Shown one piece after another: positions 6,899-14,982 of a DNA stretch of 64,000 nt (position 1 is its first letter; each line of letters starts with the position of its first letter). The notes under the pieces are model-generated. The model worked only from the letters and a program-made list of their open reading frames with translations. It made no database searches and was not told the origin of the DNA. The stretch is from Ramlibacter tataouinensis (GTDB lineage Bacteria > Pseudomonadota > Gammaproteobacteria > Burkholderiales > Burkholderiaceae_C), in contig NZ_CP116009.1 of NCBI RefSeq assembly GCF_027941915.1, positions 992,001 through 1,056,000 of the forward strand, given 5' to 3'. Made by a program: the position numbers and the translations under genes.

Positions 6899-9800
6899 GC
6901 CCCCACCTCCACGTTCCACTCGCGCCAGGTGCTGCCGGCCTGCAAGGGCTCGAACACGGCCTTCGCGTGGGCTTCGAATTCCTCGTTCAGCGGGTCCGGG
7001 TCGCCGCGGAAGGCCAGCCGGTACGACGCCTTGTCCTTGTCGCCCGGCGCCTTGTGGCCGCGCCACGCGTTCAGCGCCGCCGCGAGGGACCCGCCCACCA
7101 GCTTGCTGGCCGGCTTGGGGAAGAAGCGCAGCGGCTGCGACAGCCCGTCGCGGTAGCCCTCGACCAGCGTGGCGAGTTGCTGCGACGCCTGCTGCTGATC
7201 CAGCGGAGGGAAACTGCGCACGCCGTTGCGCGCCACCGACTGCGTGCAGGCCGCGACCCCGGCGGGCGCCAGCGCGCACAGGAACAGGTGCTCGATCCAG
7301 GCCTGCACCTGGTCGCTGGCGCGCTCGTCGTCGTAGCGCCAGGCCACCCGGCCGGGCGGGCGCAGGTCGGCGAAGCCGCCCTCGACCCGCCAGTCTTCGC
7401 CAGCCAGCGACAGCGGCACGCGACCGCTGTGGGCGGGCAGCGCGGCCTCGCGCGTGAGCTGGCGCACGGCCTGGCTGAACCGGTCGAGCCGGGCCAGCTC
7501 GGCTTCCAGTTCCTCCGCGCCCAGCGCGCCTTCGGGCCATTCGGTGCCGGCCAACGCGCGTTGCCGGGCCTGCGCCAGGTCCGCATCGCCGGCCAGCAGT
7601 GCCGGCAGCAGGCGCTGCGCCAGCGCGCTGCGCGCCGGGAAGCTGACCAGCAGCGGCTCGTCGTCGACCAGCTGCTGCTCGTCGCGCGGCAGCTCCAGCC
7701 CGAGGCGGCGCTCCAGCAGGAAGCGGCTGGGATCGCGCCAGAAGGCCACCAGCTGGCGCAAGGGCACGTCGCGCCAGCGCTCCTCGGGCGGCGCCAGCGG
7801 CCCGGTGAAGAACGCAGGCACGAGCTCTTCGACCGCCTCGTCCTCATCGTCCGCCACCGTGGCCGTCACCACCGGCAGCGGCCGCCCCGCCGCACTCTCG
7901 CGCAAGGCGCGCGCCAGCTCGGCATCGAAGCTGCGCAGCCGCGGATCCGGCGTGTCGTCGCTGAAGGATTCGGGCGCGAACGGCTGCAGCGGATGCTCCA
8001 CCAGCAGGCGGGCCCGTGCCTGCCGCAGCGCCTGCGGGTCGGCGCCGCCGAGGCCGGGGACCAGCACGTCGAGCAGCTCCGATACCAGCACCGAGGGCGG
8101 CAGCACCGCGTTGTCGCGGATGCTGCGGCCGGTGTAGCTGGCGTAGAACGACGAACGGGCCGCCAGCAGCAAATCGAGGAACAGGTTGCGCTGGTCGGCG
8201 CCGCGCTGGCGGTCGCCCGGGCGCGGGTGGCGCGCGATCAGGTCGAACTCCACCGGCCGCTCGGTACGCGGAAAGGCGCCGTCGTCCAGGCCGATGGCGC
8301 AGATCACCGGGAAGGCCAGCCCGCGCAGCGTGCTCATGCCGGTGAAGGTGACGCGGCCGGTGGGCACGCCGCCGCGCGCCGGGTCTTCCAGCGCGGCCTG
8401 CAGCGCCTGCCGCAGCACGCTCGCAGGCACCGGCTCCTGGAGGCCGGCCCCTTCCATCGCCTGCACCACCTCGTCGATCGCGCCGTGGAGCTCGACCACG
8501 TCCTCCAGCTCGCGCGTCGGCGCGTCGATGAAGCACTCGACCAGCTCGTGCAGGAGCTGGCGCCACTGCGCCGGCGGGCGCGCCTGCGCCAGTTGCCGGC
8601 GCAGCGCGCGCAGCTCGTCGGCAAAGGCTTGCAGCGCCCCCAGCGGCAGCGCCGCCGAGCCTTCGGCCCGGCCGCTGGGCAGCAGGTCGCCGAGCACGCC
8701 GGCGGCGCCATCGGGCATGGCATAGCCGAGGAACAGGCGCTCCAGGCCGGCGGCCAGCGTGTGCCGGGCCACCGGCAGGCCTTCGCTGCGCAGGTGGTCC
8801 TCGTCCAGCGCCCAGTGCACGCCGGCCTCGAGCAGCCATTCGTGCACCTGCTGCAGGCCGGCTTCGTCCAGGCCGAAGCGGCGCGCCACCACCGGTTGCT
8901 GCAGCAGGCCGTGCAGCTCGGTGGCGGTGCAGCGCGAGGCCGCCAGCGCCAGCACGTCCAGGAACGCACGCACCGGCTGGTTGGCCCGGGCGCGACCCAG
9001 GCCGGAGATCTCGAAGGGGATGCGGCGCTCGGCTGGCACGCTGCCGAACACCGCGTCGATCAGCGGGGCCGCGGCCTCCAGGTCGGGCGTGACCACCAGC
9101 ACGTCGCCGGCGCGCAGCCGGGGGTCGGCCTTGAACAGCGCGAGCAGGTGGTCGTGCAGCACCTCCAGTTCGCGCGTGAGCGAGTGGCAGGCATGGATCT
9201 CCAGGCTGCGGTCGCCCTCATGCCACTGCAGGCTGCCGGGCTCGATCTCCTGCAGGTCCAGCAGCGCGTCCTGCAGCTGGCCCAGCAGCGAGGGCGACGG
9301 CGCGGCTTCGTAGTGCTCGTGCACCTGGCTGTCCACGTTCTCCGCCTGCAGCAGCGATTCGAGCTGCGACTGTGCCTGCCGGCCCCAGGACACCAGCAGG
9401 CGCGGGCCCTCTTCGAAGCTGTCGATGCCGCGCGCGCGCAGCTGCTGCTGCCGGCGCGCATCGACCAGGTCGAACCAGTATTCGCGGCAGGGGTTGAGCA
9501 CGTACAGGCGCACCTCGGTCCAGCGGCTGAGCTGCTGCAGCGCGCGCAGGTACAGCGGCGGCATGGATGACAGGCCGAACACGTGCACGCGCGACGGCAG
9601 GCCCTGCGACGACCCGGCGCCGGCGCCGCCCGAGGCGAGCTGCTGCACCAGCAGCTCGAACGGATGCTCGCCGGCCACCTGCATGTCGGCCGCGATGCGC
9701 TGCCACAGCGCGGCCTGCCAGTCCTCGTCCACGCCCAGCGTGCCGGTGGCGCCGCCCTGCTGCCAGCGCAGCAGCAACTGGTCGCGATAGGTCAGGTACT

Positions 9801-10206
9801 GGCCCAGCAACGCCGCCACCCGCGTGGCCAGTTCGTAGCGCATCGCCTCATCGGCGCCGGCGGCGGACAGCCACGACTGCAGCCGCTCGAAGCGGGCCAC
9901 GAAGGCGGCATCGCCCAGCGCCTGGTACACGCGCCAGGCCAGCTGCGCCGGCTCGAACGGCGACTCGGCCTGAACCGGCAGGAAGCGCGCCGCCTGCTGC
10001 CACAGCCACTGGGCCAGGAAGGCGAACTCGGCATCGGCGCAGACACCCTCGCGGTCGGCGATGGCCAGCGTCAGCGCGCGCCGGTGGGCGATGCTGGGCA
10101 CGATGACAGGATCGCTGCGCAGCGGATCGCCGCCGCCGTCGCCCAGCTGCGCCAGCAGCTCGGCCAGCAGGCATTCGTAGCGGTTGGAGAAGTGCAGGTG
10201 CAGCAT
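6895..10206 (-). CDS. recC: Exodeoxyribonuclease V gamma subunit (RecC)
   Basis: RecC, 1103 residues, the subunit that holds RecB and RecD together, splits the DNA strands and scans for Chi. The N-terminus MLHLHFSNRYECLLAEL is characteristic, as are VFGLSSMPPLYL and the later GRVTFTGMSTLRGLAFPVIC region that corresponds to the degenerate helicase fold. The ATG at 10206 is 18 bp after the sbcC stop at 10225, so the gene is in the same transcription unit as sbcDC. Its stop overlaps the recB start by ATGA. Length is close to the usual 1,050-1,150 residues, and no frame damage is visible. Confidence 0.93.
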   Translation of the reverse strand: MLHLHFSNRYECLLAELLAQLGDGGGDPLRSDPVIVPSIAHRRALTLAIADREGVCADAEFAFLAQWLWQQAARFLPVQAESPFEPAQLAWRVYQALGDAAFVARFERLQSWLSAAGADEAMRYELATRVAALLGQYLTYRDQLLLRWQQGGATGTLGVDEDWQAALWQRIAADMQVAGEHPFELLVQQLASGGAGAGSSQGLPSRVHVFGLSSMPPLYLRALQQLSRWTEVRLYVLNPCREYWFDLVDARRQQQLRARGIDSFEEGPRLLVSWGRQAQSQLESLLQAENVDSQVHEHYEAAPSPSLLGQLQDALLDLQEIEPGSLQWHEGDRSLEIHACHSLTRELEVLHDHLLALFKADPRLRAGDVLVVTPDLEAAAPLIDAVFGSVPAERRIPFEISGLGRARANQPVRAFLDVLALAASRCTATELHGLLQQPVVARRFGLDEAGLQQVHEWLLEAGVHWALDEDHLRSEGLPVARHTLAAGLERLFLGYAMPDGAAGVLGDLLPSGRAEGSAALPLGALQAFADELRALRRQLAQARPPAQWRQLLHELVECFIDAPTRELEDVVELHGAIDEVVQAMEGAGLQEPVPASVLRQALQAALEDPARGGVPTGRVTFTGMSTLRGLAFPVICAIGLDDGAFPRTERPVEFDLIARHPRPGDRQRGADQRNLFLDLLLAARSSFYASYTGRSIRDNAVLPPSVLVSELLDVLVPGLGGADPQALRQARARLLVEHPLQPFAPESFSDDTPDPRLRSFDAELARALRESAAGRPLPVVTATVADDEDEAVEELVPAFFTGPLAPPEERWRDVPLRQLVAFWRDPSRFLLERRLGLELPRDEQQLVDDEPLLVSFPARSALAQRLLPALLAGDADLAQARQRALAGTEWPEGALGAEELEAELARLDRFSQAVRQLTREAALPAHSGRVPLSLAGEDWRVEGGFADLRPPGRVAWRYDDERASDQVQAWIEHLFLCALAPAGVAACTQSVARNGVRSFPPLDQQQASQQLATLVEGYRDGLSQPLRFFPKPASKLVGGSLAAALNAWRGHKAPGDKDKASYRLAFRGDPDPLNEEFEAHAKAVFEPLQAGSTWREWNVEVGA

Positions 10207-10224
10207 GGTCGGCGGTACGGGCCG

Positions 10225-13200
10225 CTACACGACGAACGCGGCTTCGCTGCCGCTGCGTGAGGCCCGCAGTTCCAGCCGGGCGTCGATCCAGTCTTTCAGC
10301 TCGGCCACGTGCGAAATGATGCCGACCATGCGTCCGGCCTGCTGCAGGTCCTTCAGCGTGCGGATGGCGAAGTCCAGCGCTTCCGGGTCCAGCGTGCCGA
10401 AGCCTTCGTCCACGAAGATGGCGTCCAGCCGGATGCCGCCGGCATGGGCCTGCACCACGTCCGACAGCCCCAGCGCCAGCGCCAGGGAGGCCAGGAAGGA
10501 CTCGCCGCCTGACAGCGTGCCGACCGCGCGCGCGGCGCCGGTGTAGTGGTCGAACACTTCCAGGTCCAGTCCGCCGCTCTTGCGAGCGTCGCCCTGCTGC
10601 TGCACCCGCCGCATCTCGTAGCGGCCGCGGCTCATCACGCGCAGGCGCTGGCTGGTGGCGTCCAGCACTTCCTCCAGCAGCGTGGCCAGCACGTAGCGCT
10701 GGAAGGACATGCGCGGCGCGTTCTGGCCGCCAGCCACTTCGGCCAGCCCGCTCAAGACGCCGTGGCGCTGCTCCAGTTCGCCGAAGGCCTGGTCGAGCTT
10801 GTCGAGCGACGCGATGAAGCCGTGGGTGACCTGCAGCTCGTTGCGGGCCTGGGTGCTCGCCTTGCCGGCATCGAGGTGGGCCTGCTGCGCCTGCCGGTGC
10901 GCCTGTTCGAGCGCGGGCAGGTCGGGACGCGCCAGGCCCTCGGCCTGCGCCGTCGCGCGCTGCAGGCGTTCGCGGGCCGATTGCAGGCGCTGGTCGTGGC
11001 CTTCGATGGCCGCCTGCAGCTGATGCAGCGCGGCTTCGTCGAGCCGGGCGCCGTCCCAGGCCTGCGCGTCCGCGAAGCCGGCGTCGCGCAGACGGGTGGC
11101 GAATTCGCTGGACTTGGCCTGGTGCCGGCTCTCGGCGTCGGCGCAGGCCTGGGTACTCTCGTCGACCTGCGCGGCCAGCCGCGCACGTTCCAGAGCCGCC
11201 TGGCTGGCGGCCTGCGTGGCCTGCTCGATCGCCTGTCTGATTTCGTTGCGCTGGCTGGTGGCCGCCTGCAACGCCGACTCCAGCGAGCCGGGCCCGGACA
11301 GCTCCGCCGGCACACCGCCTTCGCGTTCGCGCAGCCGGGCTTGCGCGCCTTCCAGCGCTTTCTCCGCGGCGTGCAGCGCCTGCTGCGCGGCCTGGGCGGC
11401 GTCAGCGCGCTCGCCAGCCCGGGCTTGCGCCGCGGGCAGCCCTTGCAGGCTGGATTCGAGCGCCTGCGCGGCGGACCGCGCGTCCGCCAGTGCGTTCGTG
11501 GCCTGCTGCAGCCGCGCCTGGATGTCGGCGGCGGACCGGCCGTCGAGCGCGTCCTGCAGCGTGCCGGCCTGCCCCTGCAACTGCGCCTGCTGGTGCTGCA
11601 GCGCACCAAGTTGCTGCTGCGCCGATTGCCATGCGGCTTGGGACAGCTCCAGCGCGGCATCGGCGCGTGCGAGCGGCTCGTCGCCGATGGACGCGCCGGC
11701 TTCGTCGTGTGCCGGGGCGGGGTGCTCGTGCGAGCCGCAGACCGGGCAGGCCTGGCCGTCGGCCAGCGCCTGCGCCAGGCGCGCCGACTGGCCGGCCAGC
11801 CAGCGCTGGAAGGTCGCGTCGCGCGCCTGCCGGGCCGCCACGACCCCGGCCTGGGCGACATCGACGCGCCCTTGCTGCTCGCGCAGCTGCGTTGCGACGC
11901 CATCGACCTCCTGCTGCAACTGCTGCAGTCGAACGGCCTGCTTGTGCTGCTGCTGGAGCTGCGCCAGCGCCAACTGCGCCGCCTGCAGCGAGGCGGCCCG
12001 CGGGCGCTGCGCCTCGACGTCGGCCTGCAGCCGGGCCAGGGCGCCGGCCGCCTGCGCGGCCGCCTCGGCGGCGGCTTGCGCAGCCTGGTCGGCCTGAACG
12101 CGCCGGGCCGCCGCCGCTGCCTGTTCGGCCTGCGCCTGGGCCAGGGCGGCGACGCGCTCCCGGGCCGCTTCGAGCTGGCCGATGCGCTCGACCAGCCGGT
12201 CGAGCTCGCCGCTGCGCGCCGACTGCCGTTGCTGCTGCTGGCGCGCCTGCTCGTCGCGCGCCTGCGCCGCCTGCAGCTGGGCCTGTCGCTGCGCGAGCAG
12301 CAGTCGCGCCTGCGCCAGCGCCTGCTGCGCCTCCTGCAGCGCCTGGGCGTAGGGCACGAGCACGGCCGCCTGCCGCGCAGCGGCGAGCTGGGCGCGCCGC
12401 TGGCCCCAATGCGGGCCCTGCGCCTGCAGCGCCGTCACGTCGGCCTGGGCGGCATCGAGCTCGCCGAAGCGCTCGGCCGCCTGCCGGCCCGCGTTGAACT
12501 GCGCTTCGGCGGCCCGCGCTGCTTCGAGCGCCGCCGATTCCTGCTGCTGCAGGGCGGCCAGCGCGCCGGCCTGGGCCTCGCTGCGGGCGTGCAGCTCCTG
12601 CAGTTCGGCCGCGCCCGCCTGCTCCAGCAGCGTGCGCCGGCTGGTGCGCGCGCTCTCGAGCTGCCGGTTCAGCTCCGCCGCGGCGCCCTTGAGCGCATCC
12701 TCGATCCGCTTGTACAGCTCGGTGCCGAACAGCACCTGCAGGATCTTCTCGCGCTCGGCCGAGGTGCTCTTGAGGAACTCCGCGAAGCGGCCCTGCGGCA
12801 GCACGATCACCTGGCGGAACTGGCGGCTCTCGAAGCCGATCAGCTCCACCACCTTGTCGGTGACCTTGCTCCAGCCGGTGGCCAGCACCTCCTCGGGCGC
12901 GCCTTCGCCCTCGCTTTGCAGTTTCCACAGATCGGCCTGCGCGGCCTGCCGCACCTGGCCGTCGCCGCGGCGCGCCGGCCGCATCTGCTCGGGCACGCGC
13001 AGCACCCGGTAACGCTGCTCGCCGAGCTGGAAGTCGAAGCGCACCTCGGTCAGCCGGTCGGGCGCCGCGTAGTGGCTGCGCATCTGGGCGCCGTCGCGCT
13101 CGCCGCCCGAGCTGTCGCCGAACAACGCGAAGCACAGGGCGTCGAGGATGCTGGTCTTGCCGGAGCCGGTCGGGCCGTGGATCAGGAAGAAGGTCTTGCC

Positions 13201-13278
13201 GCCCAACAGGCCGAAGTCGATGAGCTGCGTGCCGGCGAACGGGCCGAAGGCCTGCATGGACAAGCGCAGCGGCTTCAT
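10225..13278 (-). CDS. sbcC: Nuclease SbcCD subunit C (Rad50-like SMC ATPase)
   Basis: SbcC, 1017 residues, the ATPase of the SbcCD (Mre11-Rad50-like) nuclease that cleaves hairpins and blocked ends. Walker A GPTGSGKTS is at residues 35-43. Two long Gln/Ala-rich coiled coils flank a zinc hook CPVCGSHEHP near residue 510, and the C-terminal ABC signature TLSGGESFLASLALALG and Walker B IFVDEGFGTLD follow. The coils are rich in QA repeats, which gives long open frames on other strands here that are not genes. The ATG at 13278 overlaps the sbcD stop (ATGA). Confidence 0.95.
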   Translation of the reverse strand: MKPLRLSMQAFGPFAGTQLIDFGLLGGKTFFLIHGPTGSGKTSILDALCFALFGDSSGGERDGAQMRSHYAAPDRLTEVRFDFQLGEQRYRVLRVPEQMRPARRGDGQVRQAAQADLWKLQSEGEGAPEEVLATGWSKVTDKVVELIGFESRQFRQVIVLPQGRFAEFLKSTSAEREKILQVLFGTELYKRIEDALKGAAAELNRQLESARTSRRTLLEQAGAAELQELHARSEAQAGALAALQQQESAALEAARAAEAQFNAGRQAAERFGELDAAQADVTALQAQGPHWGQRRAQLAAARQAAVLVPYAQALQEAQQALAQARLLLAQRQAQLQAAQARDEQARQQQQRQSARSGELDRLVERIGQLEAARERVAALAQAQAEQAAAAARRVQADQAAQAAAEAAAQAAGALARLQADVEAQRPRAASLQAAQLALAQLQQQHKQAVRLQQLQQEVDGVATQLREQQGRVDVAQAGVVAARQARDATFQRWLAGQSARLAQALADGQACPVCGSHEHPAPAHDEAGASIGDEPLARADAALELSQAAWQSAQQQLGALQHQQAQLQGQAGTLQDALDGRSAADIQARLQQATNALADARSAAQALESSLQGLPAAQARAGERADAAQAAQQALHAAEKALEGAQARLREREGGVPAELSGPGSLESALQAATSQRNEIRQAIEQATQAASQAALERARLAAQVDESTQACADAESRHQAKSSEFATRLRDAGFADAQAWDGARLDEAALHQLQAAIEGHDQRLQSARERLQRATAQAEGLARPDLPALEQAHRQAQQAHLDAGKASTQARNELQVTHGFIASLDKLDQAFGELEQRHGVLSGLAEVAGGQNAPRMSFQRYVLATLLEEVLDATSQRLRVMSRGRYEMRRVQQQGDARKSGGLDLEVFDHYTGAARAVGTLSGGESFLASLALALGLSDVVQAHAGGIRLDAIFVDEGFGTLDPEALDFAIRTLKDLQQAGRMVGIISHVAELKDWIDARLELRASRSGSEAAFVV

Positions 13279-14432
13279 GCGCCCTCGCCGTCCTGCGCCG
13301 CGCGAATGACCGGCTGGGCGCAGCCTTCGAACGCCCGCAGGTGATCGGGCGCAAGCTCGCGGCCCTGCACGTCGCGCCAGAATCCCTGGAACAGGTCGGC
13401 CGGGGCCAGCCGCCGGTGGTCGCGGGCGGCCGAGGCCGCGCCGCCGGCCGGCTGTTCATGCCGGGCGAAGCGGATCTCCATCAGCTGGGGATAGGCCTCG
13501 CGCAGGCGGCCCATGGGATCGAACACCGGGCCGGGGTCGGTGAGGTGGGCACTCAGGTAATCGTCGCGCGGGCCGTTGTGGTCGCGCGCCTCCAGCAGCT
13601 GCTGCAGCGTCCCCCGGATCACGCGCACGTCGCGCCGCGCCGACAGCCGGTGCTCGGTCACTTCGCAGCCGCCATCGGCGCCCATCCGCACCACCGACAC
13701 GCTCTTGGCGTGGTCGGCCTCCTGGAACGAGTACTTGAGCAGGCTGCCGCTGTAGCGGATGCGCGCGGAACCAACCGGCTGCGGCCGGTGCAGGTGGCCG
13801 AGCGCGACATAGTCGAAGCCGGCGAAGCTGTCGGCCGGGACCGCGCCGGAGCCGCCCACGCTGAGCGGGCGCTCGGACTCCGATTCGCTGCCGCCGGCGA
13901 CGAAGGCATGGCCGACCAGCACGTTGCGCCGGCCCGGCTCGAACGCGGCGCGCAGCTGCGCCAGCACATGCGCCATGGCACTGGCGTGGTCGTTGACCGC
14001 CTCGCCGCCCGGCAGCGCGCGGGCGAAGGTCGGCTCCACGTAGGGCAGCGGGTGGAAGGCGACGCGAGCGTCGCCCTCGCCCAGCACCACCGGCGCGAAG
14101 TGGCCCAGCGTGCCGCGCACGAACAGGCCCTGGCGCTCCAGGATGCGGCTGGAAAAGCCGATGCGCTCGGCGCTGTCGTGGTTGCCGGCGATCAGGATCA
14201 CCGGAATGCCGTGGCCGACGATGAGCTGCTCCAGCACCTCGCCCAGCAGCGCGACGGCGTCGGCCGGCGGCACGGCCCGGTCGTACACGTCGCCGGCGAT
14301 GACGACCGCATCGACCTGCTCGTCGGCGGCCAGCGCCACCAGCTGCTGCAGCACGTGGTGCTGGTCGTCCAGCAGCGAGCTGCCGTGGAACCAGCGGCCC
14401 AGGTGCCAGTCGGCGGTATGGAGGAACTTCAT
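13275..14432 (-). CDS. sbcD: Nuclease SbcCD subunit D (Mre11-like)
   Basis: SbcD, 385 residues, the metallophosphoesterase nuclease that pairs with SbcC. The metal-binding motifs are visible in order: HTADWHLG at residues 5-12, IAGDVYDRA near 46, AGNHDS near 82, GHAFV near 170 and LGHLHRPQ near 212. First gene of the minus-strand repair operon sbcD-sbcC-recC-recB-recD. Its start at 14432 faces the divergent polyamine gene across a 550-bp non-coding region that must contain its promoter. No specific SOS (LexA) box was recognised upstream. Confidence 0.94.
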   Translation of the reverse strand: MKFLHTADWHLGRWFHGSSLLDDQHHVLQQLVALAADEQVDAVVIAGDVYDRAVPPADAVALLGEVLEQLIVGHGIPVILIAGNHDSAERIGFSSRILERQGLFVRGTLGHFAPVVLGEGDARVAFHPLPYVEPTFARALPGGEAVNDHASAMAHVLAQLRAAFEPGRRNVLVGHAFVAGGSESESERPLSVGGSGAVPADSFAGFDYVALGHLHRPQPVGSARIRYSGSLLKYSFQEADHAKSVSVVRMGADGGCEVTEHRLSARRDVRVIRGTLQQLLEARDHNGPRDDYLSAHLTDPGPVFDPMGRLREAYPQLMEIRFARHEQPAGGAASAARDHRRLAPADLFQGFWRDVQGRELAPDHLRAFEGCAQPVIRAAQDGEGA

Positions 14433-14603
14433 GGCGCGCCTTCGGTCGATTGCAGGACCCCGCTGCAGGTACCCGCGAGGCGCGCCACGCGAGCCTGCGG
14501 CGGGAGGAAGGCGGCGGAGCTCATTCGGTACTGCATGCAGCTCAACGGTGCGCCTGATTATCGGGGTGCAGCGCGCGATGCGGGCGCGTCGATATTCCGC
14601 CGA

Positions 14604-14633
14604 TTCATGAGCTCATTGCATGCGCCGTATACT
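14604..14633 (+). promoter_or_regulatory. Candidate sigma-70 promoter for the polyamine gene
   Basis: TTCATG (14604-14609) and TATACT (14628-14633) are separated by 18 bp. The -10 element matches the TATAAT consensus at five of six positions and lies in one of the few AT-rich spots of the region. Transcription would start near 14640, about 30 bases before the hairpin at 14670-14700 and about 340 bases before the start codon at 14983. Prediction by eye only. Confidence 0.4.
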
Positions 14634-14669
14634 TGGGCTCATGTCCACCCGCGCCGCAGCCCTCCACCG

Positions 14670-14700
14670 CAGCGCTTCCATGCATGCCATGGAAGCGCTG
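14670..14700. promoter_or_regulatory. Perfect 13-bp hairpin in the leader of the polyamine gene
   Basis: CAGCGCTTCCATG (14670-14682), loop CATGC, CATGGAAGCGCTG (14688-14700): a perfect inverted repeat of 13 bp. No T-run follows on either strand, so it is not a classical terminator. It could be a stable RNA stem in the 5' leader of the SpeD-SpeE gene, or a protein-binding palindrome. The GCGCT motif appears once more just downstream at 14701-14706. Polyamine genes are often controlled post-transcriptionally, which makes a leader structure plausible but unproven. Confidence 0.5.
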
Positions 14701-14982
14701 AGCGCTGCGCGCGCGGCCCATACGGTCACTACACCACTCCACTGCCTGGCTGCACTTTCCTCGGCCCGGCGGTTGCTTTGAACTTCTCTCACGCACACCA
14801 TTGACCGTCGGGCCTGCACCTCGTGCGGTATCGATTCGGCCTGCTGAGGGCCCCGGTTGACTGGAGTGCTTCGATGAATGCAATGCGCCTTGGCCGCTTG
14901 AGTGCGGCCCAAGCCCCCCACCATCCCCCCGCCTGGGCGTGCTGCGCCCCGCCGCGGCGACCTGGCCCGGAGGACGCTGACG

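Larger units (their letters stand above)
14433..14982. other. Divergent intergenic region between sbcD and the polyamine gene
   Basis: A 550-bp stretch with no convincing gene. It holds a promoter-like sequence directed rightward (14604-14633), the perfect hairpin at 14670-14700, and a GGAGGA ribosome binding site at 14969-14974 for the gene starting at 14983. Short open frames cross it, but they lack coherent coding character or recognisable similarity. The length is unusual in this tightly packed window and suggests a long 5' leader for the polyamine gene. Confidence 0.5.

Noticed and set aside
3122..7156. A plus-strand open frame of 1,344 codons opposite recB
   Set aside because: It is antisense to recB and the recC end, has low-complexity composition (V-Q-A-R-G rich) and no motif; it results from the strong third-position GC bias.
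6709..9570. A plus-strand open frame of 953 codons opposite recC
   Set aside because: Antisense to recC, with Gln/Arg/His/Gly-rich nonsense composition and no recognisable domain.
10546..13344. A plus-strand open frame of 932 codons opposite sbcC
   Set aside because: Leu/Arg/Gly-rich shadow of the coiled-coil codons of sbcC; no family features.
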